From: CATQHS01 sp963422655
GTDB taxonomy: Bacteria > Actinomycetota > Acidimicrobiia > Acidimicrobiales > Aldehydirespiratoraceae
Assembly: GCA_963422655.1 (NCBI GenBank)
Contig: OY730440.1
Location: forward strand, 2,170,001-2,234,000
Reading direction: 5' to 3'
DNA length: 64,000 nucleotides
Part shown: positions 24,617-33,104 of the stretch, one piece after another
How the letters are laid out: every line of letters begins with the position of its first letter
Position numbering within the stretch: position 1 is the first letter of the stretch
Notes under the pieces: generated by a model
Seen by the model: only the letters and a program-made list of their open reading frames with translations
Databases searched by the model: none
Told to the model about the DNA's origin: nothing
Program-made: the position numbers and the translations under genes

Positions 24617-25771
24617 TTGCTGTCCGGGAAAGATGAAGCTAGTACCACAGGTAAGACAATACCCTTGACCAGAGCAACAGAGAACGGGCCCAAGCTGCTG
24701 CTCATCGGCCCTATGCCCAGCGAGAAAGACTTCTCAAAAGAAGTCATCGGTGGTGCCAAGGTATCGTTCGCAGAAACGGTGCGACAGCTAGAGTTGAGAG
24801 GTTTTGAGCTGAGTGTCACCAGTACCGTGAGGCAGCGACCCAAGCTGCCTCTCCAGAAGATATTCAAGACATTGATCCATGAGTTTCGTGCTTTCATAAG
24901 AGTGGTCTGGGGAGTTCTGTGGAAGGCTCGGCGCTTTGATCTGGTATTCCTCAATATGTCCGCATATTCGGCGCTGGTGGCATCCACTATCTGGATTATG
25001 TGCAGGGTCAGGCGTCGGCCACTAGTGATACGGTTCTTCGGCAGCAACCTGGGCGTGATCTACCAGCGTTATGGCCCGTTGCGCCTTTGGCTCATAGACA
25101 AGACATGCCTTCGTTCCTCATTGGTATATGTTGAAACACAGAGGCTGCACCAAGAATTGGGCGAACGGGAAAACGTCCGATGGTTGCCCAATACCAGGAA
25201 TATCGTGTTACCTCCACACATCATCAGGCAGGATAAGGATAAGGTTCGCAAACTGGTATTCATCTCCCAGCTCAGAATGGAAAAGGGACTGTACGAGATG
25301 CTGGAGGCGTGCCGCTCGTTGCCTGATGGGTGTCATCTCCAGGTGTTCGGGCCTCAGATGCCAAATACCGACTTTTCCCTGTTCGACGGCCATCCCAGAG
25401 CGACATACGCAGGGGTGTTGAAACCGTCGGAAGTGCCTATGGTCTTGGCTGAACACGATCTGCTGCTCTTTGCCGGCCACCAGCAGGCCGAGGGCTATCC
25501 GGGAATTATTATCGAAGCCTTTCAGTGTGGTGTACCGGTCGTGGCAACCACGGTCGGCGGAGTTTCCGAGCTGGTCGAACACGAAGAGAGCGGTCTACTG
25601 GTAGAACCACGATCCTCGCAGGACTTGAAGGCGGCGATAGAGCGGCTGCTGGACGACCCCGCCTTGTACCGGCGGTTGTGCGGCGGGGCCGAAAGGCGTG
25701 GAGAGTTCTTCCGAAGCTCGCACTGGTACGCACGTATGGCCGAGGAGCTGCGAAAGGTGGCGGTTTCCTGA
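24617..25771 (+). CDS. Glycosyltransferase family 4 protein
   Basis: GT-B fold glycosyltransferase, up to 384 residues. The N-terminal Rossmann domain has LLLIGPMPSEKDFSKEVIGGAKVSF. The C-terminal domain has LVFISQLRMEKGLYEMLEA, then AGHQQAEGYPGIIIEAFQCG containing the E-x7-E nucleotide-sugar motif, and VVATTVGGVSELVEH. Donor and acceptor are unknown. It is noticeably AT-richer than flanking genes and lies just upstream of mftA, so it may be an added sugar-transfer step or an unrelated insertion. The start is uncertain (TTG 24617 or TTG 24665). Confidence 0.85.
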   Translation: MLSGKDEASTTGKTIPLTRATENGPKLLLIGPMPSEKDFSKEVIGGAKVSFAETVRQLELRGFELSVTSTVRQRPKLPLQKIFKTLIHEFRAFIRVVWGVLWKARRFDLVFLNMSAYSALVASTIWIMCRVRRRPLVIRFFGSNLGVIYQRYGPLRLWLIDKTCLRSSLVYVETQRLHQELGERENVRWLPNTRNIVLPPHIIRQDKDKVRKLVFISQLRMEKGLYEMLEACRSLPDGCHLQVFGPQMPNTDFSLFDGHPRATYAGVLKPSEVPMVLAEHDLLLFAGHQQAEGYPGIIIEAFQCGVPVVATTVGGVSELVEHEESGLLVEPRSSQDLKAAIERLLDDPALYRRLCGGAERRGEFFRSSHWYARMAEELRKVAVS

Positions 25772-25868
25772 GGCCGAGGCCTCAGGTCCCGTTTCGGGTG
25801 ATCGGGCCCGGCCCGCCATGCAAAAGACCTGACCCGCAACCGGATCTGGTCCGGGCCCGCCCCGAGGC

Positions 25869-25874
25869 TAATCT
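25869..25874 (+). promoter_or_regulatory. Candidate -10 box of the mycofactocin operon
   Basis: TAATCT, within the 158-bp gap before mftA. It forms part of a 12-mer CCGAGGCTAATC (25862-25873) that also occurs at 24388-24399. Confidence 0.3.
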
Positions 25875-25929
25875 GGGTGCGTCCGCATCCGGCCGCACGG
25901 ATGGATTGCCCGGACCCGAGGAGGATGCT

Positions 25930-26094
25930 GTGGAACCGACCGAGACTTTCACCTCGAACGAGCTGGTTCGAGCCGAGATTCGCCCGGACGGCCCCGACCC
26001 GACCCGACCCGATATCGACGTCGTCGATGATCTGGTCATCGACGAGTTACTGGTTGAAGAGATCTCGATCGACGGCATGTGCGGTGTCTACTGA
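25930..26094 (+). CDS. mftA: Mycofactocin precursor peptide
   Basis: Precursor of 54 residues for the RiPP-derived redox cofactor mycofactocin. The acidic leader (VVDDLVIDELLVEEIS) precedes the invariant C-terminus IDGMCGVY. Its last two residues, Val53-Tyr54, are oxidatively decarboxylated and cross-linked by MftC, then released as the cofactor core. GTG 25930 has GAGGAGG at 25918-25924. The end overlaps the mftB start by 11 nt. The short length and exact C-terminal motif make the call secure. Confidence 0.96.
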   Translation: MEPTETFTSNELVRAEIRPDGPDPTRPDIDVVDDLVIDELLVEEISIDGMCGVY

Positions 26095-26368
26095 CCGTCC
26101 TACGGGGTTCGATCCTCAGCAGCCTTACCGTCTCCACCACCGGGTGGCTCTGCGACCCGAGCCCTTCGGGGCTCTGGCTTACCACTACGACAACCGGCGT
26201 CTGAACTTCTTGCGCTCTCCCGATCTGGTGAGATTGATCGAAACTCTGGATCGCTACCCGAGTGCTCGAGCCGCTTTCGAGGCTTGTGCTATCGCGGACC
26301 ACCGGTGGCCGTCGTTCGAGCGGGCGTTGGAGGCACTGGCCACCTCGGAGTTCTTGGTGGCGCAGTGA
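26084..26368 (+). CDS. mftB: Mycofactocin biosynthesis chaperone
   Basis: Small RiPP-recognition (PqqD-like) protein, 94 residues, that binds the MftA leader and presents it to MftC. It reads YRLHHRVALRPEPFGALAYHY, then RRLNFLRSPDLVRLIETL, the family strand-turn-helix order. GTG 26084 lies inside the mftA frame, so translation is coupled. Its stop overlaps the mftC GTG. Confidence 0.93.
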   Translation: MSTDRPTGFDPQQPYRLHHRVALRPEPFGALAYHYDNRRLNFLRSPDLVRLIETLDRYPSARAAFEACAIADHRWPSFERALEALATSEFLVAQ

Positions 26369-27477
26369 CACCGACCGGTACCACCGAACAGCTCAAGGCG
26401 GGGCTCGATGCTCCCATCTGTCTCACCTGGGAGCTCACCTACGCCTGCAACCTCGGGTGCATCCACTGCTTGTCGTCGTCGGGCCGGCGCGACCGGCGGG
26501 AGCTATCCACGGCCGAAGCCGAGCGGGTACTCGACGAGCTGGCTGCCCTGAAGGTCTTCTACGTCAACATCGGTGGCGGCGAACCTACTATCCGCTCCGA
26601 CTTCTGGGCTCTGGTCCAGTACGCCGTCGACCACGGCATCGGGGTGAAATTCTCCACCAACGGCTCCCGCATCGACGCGGCGGCAGCCCGGCGGTTGACG
26701 GCCATGGACTATGTCGACGTCCAGATCTCTATCGACGGCGCTGACGCTGCCACCAACGACGCAGTGCGGGGAGTCGGGTCGTTCGAAACCGCCGGCACGG
26801 CCATGGACCACCTGTACGGAGCCGGTTTCGAAGGCTTCAAGATCAGCGTGGTGATGACTCGTCACAACATCGGCCAGCTCGATGCCCTCGAGGTGCTGGC
26901 GGCCCGATACCGGGCCCAGCTCCGGTTGACCCGTCTGCGGCCGTCGGGCCGAGGCGCTGATACCTGGTCTGCGCTGCACCCCACCCACGACCAGCAGGTA
27001 GAGCTCTACCGCTGGCTCCGGCATCGGCCCGAGGTGCTCACCGGCGATTCCTTCTTCCATCTGTCGGCTCTGGGGGAGCCGTTGCCGGGCCTCAACCTGT
27101 GCGGGGCGGGGCGGGTGGTCTGCCTGATCGACCCGGTTGGCGATGTGTACGCCTGCCCGTTCGTGTTGCACGACGACTTCAGGGCCGGATCGGTACGCGA
27201 TCAGGGCGGATTCACCCACCTCTGGCGCCGGTCCGAGCTCTTCACCGAGTTACGCCGCCCGCAGTCGGCAGGAGCATGCGCATCGTGCGGTCAGTACGAC
27301 GCCTGTGGTGGCGGCTGTATGGCGGCCAAGTTCTTCACCGGTTTACCCTTGGACGGACCTGACCCGGAGTGCGTGAAGGGCCATGGCACCGCTCTTCTGG
27401 TCCGATCCCCGCCCCGGCCCTCCCCGGGGATCGATCACTCCCGGCGGACAGCCGTCGCTTTTCCGGGTCGCCGCTGA
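26365..27477 (+). CDS. mftC: Mycofactocin radical SAM maturase
   Basis: Radical SAM/SPASM enzyme of 370 residues that decarboxylates Tyr and forms the Val-Tyr lactam on MftA. The 4Fe-4S/SAM motif is C28-x3-C32-x2-C35 in YACNLGCIHC. GGGEPT is the SAM-binding strand. SPASM cysteines appear in LCGAGRVVCLI, VYACPFV, ACASCGQYDACGGGC and DPEC. A basic, Pro-rich tail of about 25 residues follows the last cysteine. GTG start overlaps the mftB stop. Confidence 0.95.
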   Translation: MTPTGTTEQLKAGLDAPICLTWELTYACNLGCIHCLSSSGRRDRRELSTAEAERVLDELAALKVFYVNIGGGEPTIRSDFWALVQYAVDHGIGVKFSTNGSRIDAAAARRLTAMDYVDVQISIDGADAATNDAVRGVGSFETAGTAMDHLYGAGFEGFKISVVMTRHNIGQLDALEVLAARYRAQLRLTRLRPSGRGADTWSALHPTHDQQVELYRWLRHRPEVLTGDSFFHLSALGEPLPGLNLCGAGRVVCLIDPVGDVYACPFVLHDDFRAGSVRDQGGFTHLWRRSELFTELRRPQSAGACASCGQYDACGGGCMAAKFFTGLPLDGPDPECVKGHGTALLVRSPPRPSPGIDHSRRTAVAFPGRR

Positions 27478-27486
27478 CTTGGAGCC

Positions 27487-28275
27487 ATGAGCCGTCCGGT
27501 CGTTCTCGTCACTGGGGCAGCCAGAGGGATCGGGGCGGCGGCGGCGGCGGCCTTGGTTGCCGACGGTTGGTACGCGGTCGCCGTGGACGCGGTGGACACC
27601 GGACCCGAGATCGACTACCGGTTGCCGACCGTGTCCGACCTGGAAGCGGTGGTGGCCCCGCTGGCCCCTCGGGCCGAGACCCATGTGGCCGATGTGCGTA
27701 TTACCACTGAGCTCGACGCGGTCGTCGCCGCCGTGGTCGCCCGGCACGGTCGTCTCGACGCCTTGGTGGCCGCGGCCGGTGTGGTCACGGGCGGGCGGGC
27801 ACTGTGGGAGATCGACGACACCGAGTGGGACACTGTGATCGGTACCGACCTCACCGGTGTCTGGCGCAGTATCAGGGCGGTTGTGCCCCATGTCCTGGTC
27901 GCCCCCGGCCCCCGGCGAGTAGTGGTGGTGGGTTCGGCCGCCGGGTCGCTCGGCCCTCGTCACATGGGACCCTACGCGGCCGCCAAGCACGGCGTCATCG
28001 GTATGGTCCGCGCCTTGGCTGCCGATCTGGCCGGCACGGCCGCCACCGCCAACGTGGTGGCGCCCGGCACCACCGACACTGTCATCGCCGAAGCTTCGGC
28101 CCGCTTCTACGGTCTCGACTCGGCCGACGACCTCACCGTCCACCAAGAACCGCTGGGCCGGCTCATAGACCCCGCCGAGGTGGCGGCTACCATCGCCTGG
28201 CTGTGCTCGCCGGCCACGGCCGCTGTCACCGGCGCCGTGATAGCCGTGGACGGGGGTATGACCGCCACCCTCTAG
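27487..28275 (+). CDS. Mycofactocin-coupled SDR family oxidoreductase
   Basis: Short-chain dehydrogenase, 262 residues. TGAARGIG is the nucleotide-binding turn, VAAAGVV the NAG-equivalent, and the catalytic set lies in VVVGSAAGSLGPRHMGPYAAAKHG (Ser, Tyr-x3-Lys). The C-terminus is GAVIAVDGGMTATL. Mycofactocin-coupled SDRs carry a non-exchangeable nicotinamide nucleotide reoxidised by mycofactocin. That function is assigned from position directly after mftC and overall likeness; no insert unique to the group was verified here. Confidence 0.85.
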   Translation: MSRPVVLVTGAARGIGAAAAAALVADGWYAVAVDAVDTGPEIDYRLPTVSDLEAVVAPLAPRAETHVADVRITTELDAVVAAVVARHGRLDALVAAAGVVTGGRALWEIDDTEWDTVIGTDLTGVWRSIRAVVPHVLVAPGPRRVVVVGSAAGSLGPRHMGPYAAAKHGVIGMVRALAADLAGTAATANVVAPGTTDTVIAEASARFYGLDSADDLTVHQEPLGRLIDPAEVAATIAWLCSPATAAVTGAVIAVDGGMTATL

Positions 28276-28349
28276 TATCGCCACCTCCTGCGCCACCCAG
28301 AACCGCTACCTCCTAAGATCCGAAACCGGAAAGGGAAAAGGAGGTTGTC

Positions 28350-29465
28350 ATGAGGACTCGAGCGGCTGTACTGCGAGAGCACGACACGGCTTGGAGTGTC
28401 GAGGAGATCGAGCTGGATCCGCCCCGAGCCGGTGAGGTCTTGGTGAAAACCATGGCCGCAGGCATGTGCCACTCCGACGAGCACGCCTTCGACAGGACCA
28501 TCGCCACGCCTTTGCCCATGGTCGGTGGCCACGAAGGCGCCGGCGAGGTTGTCGAGGTCGGGGAAGGCGTCACCGAGTTGGCTGCCGGTGACCGGATCGC
28601 GGTGTCGTTCATCCCGTCGTGCGGTCGTTGCCGGTGGTGCGTGGCCGGTCAGCAACACATCTGCGACCTCGGCATGCACCTCCTGCAGCCCGGCATGATG
28701 GCGCCGGGCGGGTACCGCCACCACGCCGCCGACGGTACTGATCTCACCCCGATGCTCAAGGTGGGCACCTTCGCTGAGCACATGGTGCTCAACGTCGACT
28801 CGGCCATCAAGATCGATCCCGACATGCCGCCGGTACCGGCCGCGCTGGTGAGTTGCGGGGTTGCCACCGGCTTCGGATCGGTGGTGAACCGGGCCGAGAC
28901 CCAACCGGGCGACACTGTTGTAGTCGTCGGCTGTGGGGGCTTGGGCAGCGCTGCGGTCCAAGCGGCTCGAATCGCCGGCGCCCGAAACATCATCGGCGTC
29001 GACCCGGTCGAGCTGAAACGGGAGAAGGCGGGCCAGTTCGGAGCTACCCACACGGCTGCCTCCATGGAAGAGGCGATGGAGATCGTCGGCCCCCTCACCC
29101 ACGGAGTAATGGCTGATGGTGTGATCCTCACGCCCGGGGTGATGCGGGGTGAGATGCTGGCGCCGGCGCAGTTCCTGGCCCGCAAGGGCGGCCGGATCGT
29201 GGTCACCGCGATAGCTCCGTTCGAGCAGATGGACGTGCAGCTCAACCTGTTCGAGCTGGCCATGATGGACAAGGAGATCCGGGGCACCGTCTTCGGCTCG
29301 GCCAGCCCCCGCCAAGCGGTGCCCCACCTGCTGGAGATGTACCAGTCTGGTCAGCTTCAGCTCGACGAGATGGTAACCCGCACCTACCGGCTCGATCAGG
29401 TCAACCAAGGCTACCAGGACATGCGCGACGGCAAGAACATCCGCGGTGTCATCGTCTTCGATTGA
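28350..29465 (+). CDS. NDMA-dependent alcohol dehydrogenase
   Basis: Zinc alcohol dehydrogenase of 371 residues of the type assayed with nitrosodimethylaniline, which keep NAD(H) bound and need mycofactocin for turnover. Motifs: AAGMCHSDEHAF (catalytic zinc), VGGHEGAGEV, CGRCRWCVAGQQHICDLG (structural zinc), VVGCGGLGSAAVQ (Rossmann). The end is DMRDGKNIRGVIVFD, characteristic of the group. AAAGGAGG precedes the ATG. It would oxidise primary alcohols, passing electrons to the mycofactocin pool. Confidence 0.9.
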   Translation: MRTRAAVLREHDTAWSVEEIELDPPRAGEVLVKTMAAGMCHSDEHAFDRTIATPLPMVGGHEGAGEVVEVGEGVTELAAGDRIAVSFIPSCGRCRWCVAGQQHICDLGMHLLQPGMMAPGGYRHHAADGTDLTPMLKVGTFAEHMVLNVDSAIKIDPDMPPVPAALVSCGVATGFGSVVNRAETQPGDTVVVVGCGGLGSAAVQAARIAGARNIIGVDPVELKREKAGQFGATHTAASMEEAMEIVGPLTHGVMADGVILTPGVMRGEMLAPAQFLARKGGRIVVTAIAPFEQMDVQLNLFELAMMDKEIRGTVFGSASPRQAVPHLLEMYQSGQLQLDEMVTRTYRLDQVNQGYQDMRDGKNIRGVIVFD

Positions 29466-30455
29466 CCGAGGCGGGCTCGTCGGCTTCCTCGACGCTGAGG
29501 TCGTCGGCCGGCGCCGCGAGATCGAGCTGATCCTGGCCGGTATCGACGCCGGCCGCCATGTGCTGCTCGAAGGCCCGCCCGGACGGGTAAATCGACACTG
29601 CTTCGGGCCGTCGCCGCTGCTCTCGACACCGACTTCGTCTTCGTGGAGGGTAATGCCGAGCTGACACCGGCTCGTCTCGCCGGCCAGTTCGACCCGGCCC
29701 GAGTGCTCTGCGAGGGCTATACCCCCGATGCTTTCATGGCTGGCCCCCTTGTCACCGCCCTGCGGGAGGGGTCGCTGCTGTATGTGGAGGAGCTCAACCG
29801 GGTTCCCGAGGAGACGGTCAACCTGCTGGTCACGGTTATGTCTGAGGGTGAGCTCCACCTGCCCCGGGTGGGCCGGATCGATGCCGGGGCCGGGTTCCGG
29901 CTGGTGGCGGCCATGAACCCTTACGACAACGTGGGTACGGCGCGGGTGTCCAGCGCGGTGTACGACCGCATCTGCCGGGTAGGAATGGGTTACCAAGACC
30001 GCGAGGACGAGCGCCGCATCACCGAGCTCCGCTGCCGCGTCGATGACGACACCCTGATAGGCCGAGCCGTCATCGTCACCCGAGCTACCAGGAATCACCC
30101 CGATGTGAGGGTGGGGTCATCGGTGCGAGGCGCCATCGACCTGGTCGAGGTGGCAGCCGGGCTGGCCCGGCTCCGGGGGTGCGACGCCACCGACCCCTCC
30201 ACAGGCCTCGATGCTGCCCTGATGGCGCTGACCGGTCGCATCCGGCCCTTCGAGGGCTCGGATCGTACTGCGGCCGAGATCGTCACCGAGCTCTGGAGCG
30301 CGGTGCTGGCCTCCGAAAAGTCCGGCGGAGCCGATCAGGCCCGAGAAGCGGGAAAAGCGTCGGCCCCGGGCGGGGCCGACGACAACCGGGAACAAGGGGC
30401 CCGACCCGAAGCACCGGCTCTGCCCTGGAAGGCGACCGAGCCCGTGAAGCCCTGA
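29446..30455 (+). pseudogene. MoxR-type AAA+ ATPase, frameshifted in Walker A
   Basis: MoxR family ATPase, probably a chaperone for its VWA partner. The first frame gives DAEVVGRRREIELILAGI and HVLLEGPPG; then one A is missing at 29583. Restoring it gives the Walker A TGKSTLLRAVAAAL and continues into the second frame: VFVEGNAELTPARLAGQFDP, SLLYVEELNRVPEE (Walker B), VAAMNPYDN (sensor 1), SSAVYDRICRV. As read, the protein is split through its ATP site. A sequencing error is as likely as true inactivation. GTG 29446 overlaps the ADH end by 20 nt. Confidence 0.85.
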
Positions 30456-31345
30456 GGGCCGACCGGCAGCGCACCATCCCACGGCGTCAGCTCGAAACCG
30501 ACCCGGCTTTCGGTTCGGTCAGCCCCGGTGTGGGTGAGATCGACACCGATGCCGTCACCGCCTTGGCCGCCACCGACCCCGACCATGCCTTGGCCCTGCT
30601 GGCGGAGATGACCGGCGCCACCGACCCGGGCCTGGCTGCGCTGGCGGCCCGACTGGCGGGGCGGATCGTGCTCGATCTGGCCGGTTGCGGACCGTCCGTC
30701 GGTGGCGGCGGCTCGAGCCGGCTCACGGTGGAGAGGGCCGATCGAACCAATGGTGATATCGATATCGAAGCCAGCCTCGACTCGCTGGCAGAGGCCCGAG
30801 CCCAGGGCCGTGCCGCCCGCCTCGACGAACTGTACGTGCGCCGGTGGTCCAGACCGACTACCGCCATAGCCGTAGTGGTCGACCGGTCGGGGTCGATGGG
30901 TGGCAAGCGACTGGCCACCGCAGCGGTGGCTGCAGCCGCCTGCGCTCACCGGGCTCCGGCCGAGTGGGCGCTGGTCGCCTTCAGCGACCAGATCGTGGTC
31001 GTGAAGTCGCTGGAACGGGATCGAGGCGTGGCCGCGGTGATCCAAGACGTGCTCGGGCTGAGGGGTTACGGCACCACCGACTTGGCCGGCGCCCTGGCCA
31101 CGGCTCGCGACCAGTTGGCCCGATCGAAGGCTCGACGCCGGGTCGCCATCTTGATGTCGGACTGCCGGTCCACCACCGGATCCGATCCTGCCGTCGAGGC
31201 CCGTCGTTTCACCGAACTGGCCGTGATCGCCCCTGCCGCTGACGCTGCCGACGCCTCGGCCTGGGCTCGAAGCGTCGGAGCTCGTTTCGCCACGGTGGAA
31301 GGCCCCCGCGCCATACCCGCCGCGGTGGCGGCTGCTCTGGACTGA
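30452..31345 (+). CDS. VWA domain protein (MoxR partner)
   Basis: von Willebrand factor A domain protein, about 297 residues if read from the overlap with the ATPase. An N-terminal region of unknown fold (DPDHALALLAEMTGATD) precedes the VWA domain. Its MIDAS is complete: VVDRSGSMGG (DxSxS), GYGTTDLAG (Thr) and LMSDCRSTTGSDP (Asp). MoxR-VWA pairs typically insert metals or remodel partner enzymes, so it may service an enzyme of this locus. No ATG/GTG/TTG coincides with the overlap (CTG at 30452); GTG 30530 is a conservative alternative. Confidence 0.75.
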   Translation: MRADRQRTIPRRQLETDPAFGSVSPGVGEIDTDAVTALAATDPDHALALLAEMTGATDPGLAALAARLAGRIVLDLAGCGPSVGGGGSSRLTVERADRTNGDIDIEASLDSLAEARAQGRAARLDELYVRRWSRPTTAIAVVVDRSGSMGGKRLATAAVAAAACAHRAPAEWALVAFSDQIVVVKSLERDRGVAAVIQDVLGLRGYGTTDLAGALATARDQLARSKARRRVAILMSDCRSTTGSDPAVEARRFTELAVIAPAADAADASAWARSVGARFATVEGPRAIPAAVAAALD

Positions 31346-31380
31346 ACCGGAGCTCGGTTCAGCGCCCAGGGGGTCTCGGC

Positions 31381-31386
31381 TACGAT
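31381..31386 (+). promoter_or_regulatory. Candidate -10 box upstream of the acyl-CoA synthetase
   Basis: TACGAT in the 107-bp gap, 12 nt before three tandem 18-bp repeats that each hold a Shine-Dalgarno-like GAAAGG. Confidence 0.35.
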
Positions 31387-31397
31387 GCAGCCGTCAC

Positions 31398-31451
31398 CAC
31401 ACCCGAAAGGCCTGCCACACCCGAAAGGCCCGTCACACCCGAAAGGCCTGC
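31398..31451 (+). repeat. Three tandem 18-bp repeats each carrying a GAAAGG ribosome-site core
   Basis: CACACCCGAAAGGCCTGC occurs at 31398-31415, 31416-31433 (last bases differ) and 31434-31451. The third copy places GAAAGG at correct distance from the ATG at 31453. The others would offer additional upstream 30S docking sites. Confidence 0.9.
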
Positions 31452-31452
31452 C

Positions 31453-32988
31453 ATGAAGGTCCCGTTGACCATCCGAGATCACCTCGACCGGGCTCGGATC
31501 GTCTACCCCGATCGGGTCGCCTTCGTCGACGAGCCTGATCAGCTCGCGCCGCCGATGGGAGAGGTCACCTTTGCTCGACTGGGGCAGCTTGCCGATGCCA
31601 TGGGAGCGGGTCTCGACCGGCTCGGGGTGGGATTCGGGGGTCGGGTGGCCATGGTGTCGCACAACGCTGGCCGCCTGCTCACCTGCTTCTGGGGCGTCAG
31701 CGGCAACGGCCGCATCTTCGTGCCCGTCAACTTCCGGCTCGGATCCGAAGAGGTGGCTTACATCGTGGAGCACTGCGATGCCGATGTGGTTCTCGTGGAT
31801 CCCGAGCTGGCCGATTCCCTGGGTCCGATGCCGGGCCGCCGCCGCTTCGTGCTCGGTCACTCCAGCGATGCCGTCCTCTACGACCACGACCGAACCCCCA
31901 CCCGATGGGAACCCGACGAGGACGCCACTGCCGTCATCAACTACACGTCGGGCACCACGGCCCGGCCCAAGGGCGTGCAGCAGACCCACCGCAGCTTGTG
32001 GCTGAACGCCGCCGTCTTCGGTTGGCAGGGGTCGGTGAGCGACCGGGACTGCTACCTGCATACCCTGCCCATGTTCCACTGCAACGGCTGGGGCATGCCT
32101 TACGCCTTGGTGGCAATGGGCGCGAAGCAGATCGTGTTGCGCAAGATCGACGGCGCTGAGATCCTGCGCCGGGTCGACAGGCACGGCGTCACCTTGATGT
32201 GTGGCGCTCCGGCTGTGGCTGCCACCATCCTCGATGCGGCGTCGTCATGGAACGCTCCCATCCCGGGCTCGGGCCGGACCCGCATCGTGGTGGCCGGCGC
32301 CGCCCCGCCCACCCGCACCATCGAACGGATCGAGACCGAACTGGGCTGGGAGTTCATCCACCTCTACGGCCTCACCGAGACCTGTCCCGTTCTCACCATG
32401 AACCGGAGCCGAGCCGAATGGGATCACCTTGCGCCGGCCGATCGGGCCCGCAAGCTCTCTCGCCAAGGCGTCCCCGGGCTGGGCGTGGCCATGGCCCTGG
32501 GTGACGACGGTGAGTTCCTGGCTCGTACCAATCATGTTCTGGAGGGCTACTGGGCGCAACCGGACGCCACCGCTGCGGCCATCACCGACGGGTGGTTCCA
32601 CACCGGAGACGGCGGCTATGCCGACGAGGACGGCTACTACACCATCACCGATCGCAAGAAGGACGTGATCATCTCCGGGGGCGAGAACGTGTCGTCTATC
32701 GAGGTGGAGGACGTGTTGTTCTCCCACCCGGCTGTGGCCGAGGTGGCAGTGATCGGCGTGCCGGACCCCGATTGGGGGGAGACGGTCAAGGCCTTGGTCG
32801 TGTTGGCCTCCGATGCCGACGCCACCGAGCGGGAGCTGATCGACCACTGCCGGGCTCGGATCGCTCATTACAAGTGCCCCACCTCGGTGGAGATCCGAAC
32901 CGAGTTGGCCCGCACGGCTACCGGCAAGCTTCAGAAGTTCAAGCTGCGGGCCCCCTACTGGGAGGGCGCGGAGATAGCCGTCGACTGA
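31453..32988 (+). CDS. Acyl-CoA synthetase (FadD-like)
   Basis: Complete AMP-forming acyl-CoA ligase, 511 residues. INYTSGTTARPKGVQQTHRS (phosphate loop), LPMFHCNGWGMPY, HLYGLTETCPV, WFHTGDGGYADEDGYY, DRKKDVIISGGENVSSIEVE and ATGKLQKFKLR (C-terminal lysine). Resembles medium-chain or aromatic acyl-CoA ligases. It lies between the MoxR/VWA pair and mftF, so it may activate the acid formed from the alcohol oxidised by the mycofactocin-dependent enzymes (inference). Confidence 0.93.
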   Translation: MKVPLTIRDHLDRARIVYPDRVAFVDEPDQLAPPMGEVTFARLGQLADAMGAGLDRLGVGFGGRVAMVSHNAGRLLTCFWGVSGNGRIFVPVNFRLGSEEVAYIVEHCDADVVLVDPELADSLGPMPGRRRFVLGHSSDAVLYDHDRTPTRWEPDEDATAVINYTSGTTARPKGVQQTHRSLWLNAAVFGWQGSVSDRDCYLHTLPMFHCNGWGMPYALVAMGAKQIVLRKIDGAEILRRVDRHGVTLMCGAPAVAATILDAASSWNAPIPGSGRTRIVVAGAAPPTRTIERIETELGWEFIHLYGLTETCPVLTMNRSRAEWDHLAPADRARKLSRQGVPGLGVAMALGDDGEFLARTNHVLEGYWAQPDATAAAITDGWFHTGDGGYADEDGYYTITDRKKDVIISGGENVSSIEVEDVLFSHPAVAEVAVIGVPDPDWGETVKALVVLASDADATERELIDHCRARIAHYKCPTSVEIRTELARTATGKLQKFKLRAPYWEGAEIAVD

Positions 32989-32990
32989 AC

Positions 32991-33104
32991 GTGAGCCATG
33001 CCGATCGGCGACCCAAGCAGTACTCCGAGCAGATCCGGGCCATCTGCCTGGCCTTACCCGAGACGCCGGTCGAGAAGACGCTGATCGTCGAGCCCCCTCG
33101 ATGA
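32991..33104 (+). pseudogene. Remnant of a MmcQ/YjbR-like DNA-binding protein
   Basis: A 37-codon frame starting GTG whose QIRAICLALPETPVEKTLI resembles the conserved N-terminal helix of MmcQ/YjbR (DUF419) proteins, which are normally about 110-130 residues. It stops at TGA overlapping the mftF ATG. The rest of the domain is absent. Short match, moderate confidence. Confidence 0.45.

Noticed and set aside
29446..30455. Programmed frameshift in the MoxR gene
   Set aside because: There is no slippery heptamer or downstream structure at the site, and the missing base lies inside an invariant P-loop; a deletion or sequencing error is simpler.
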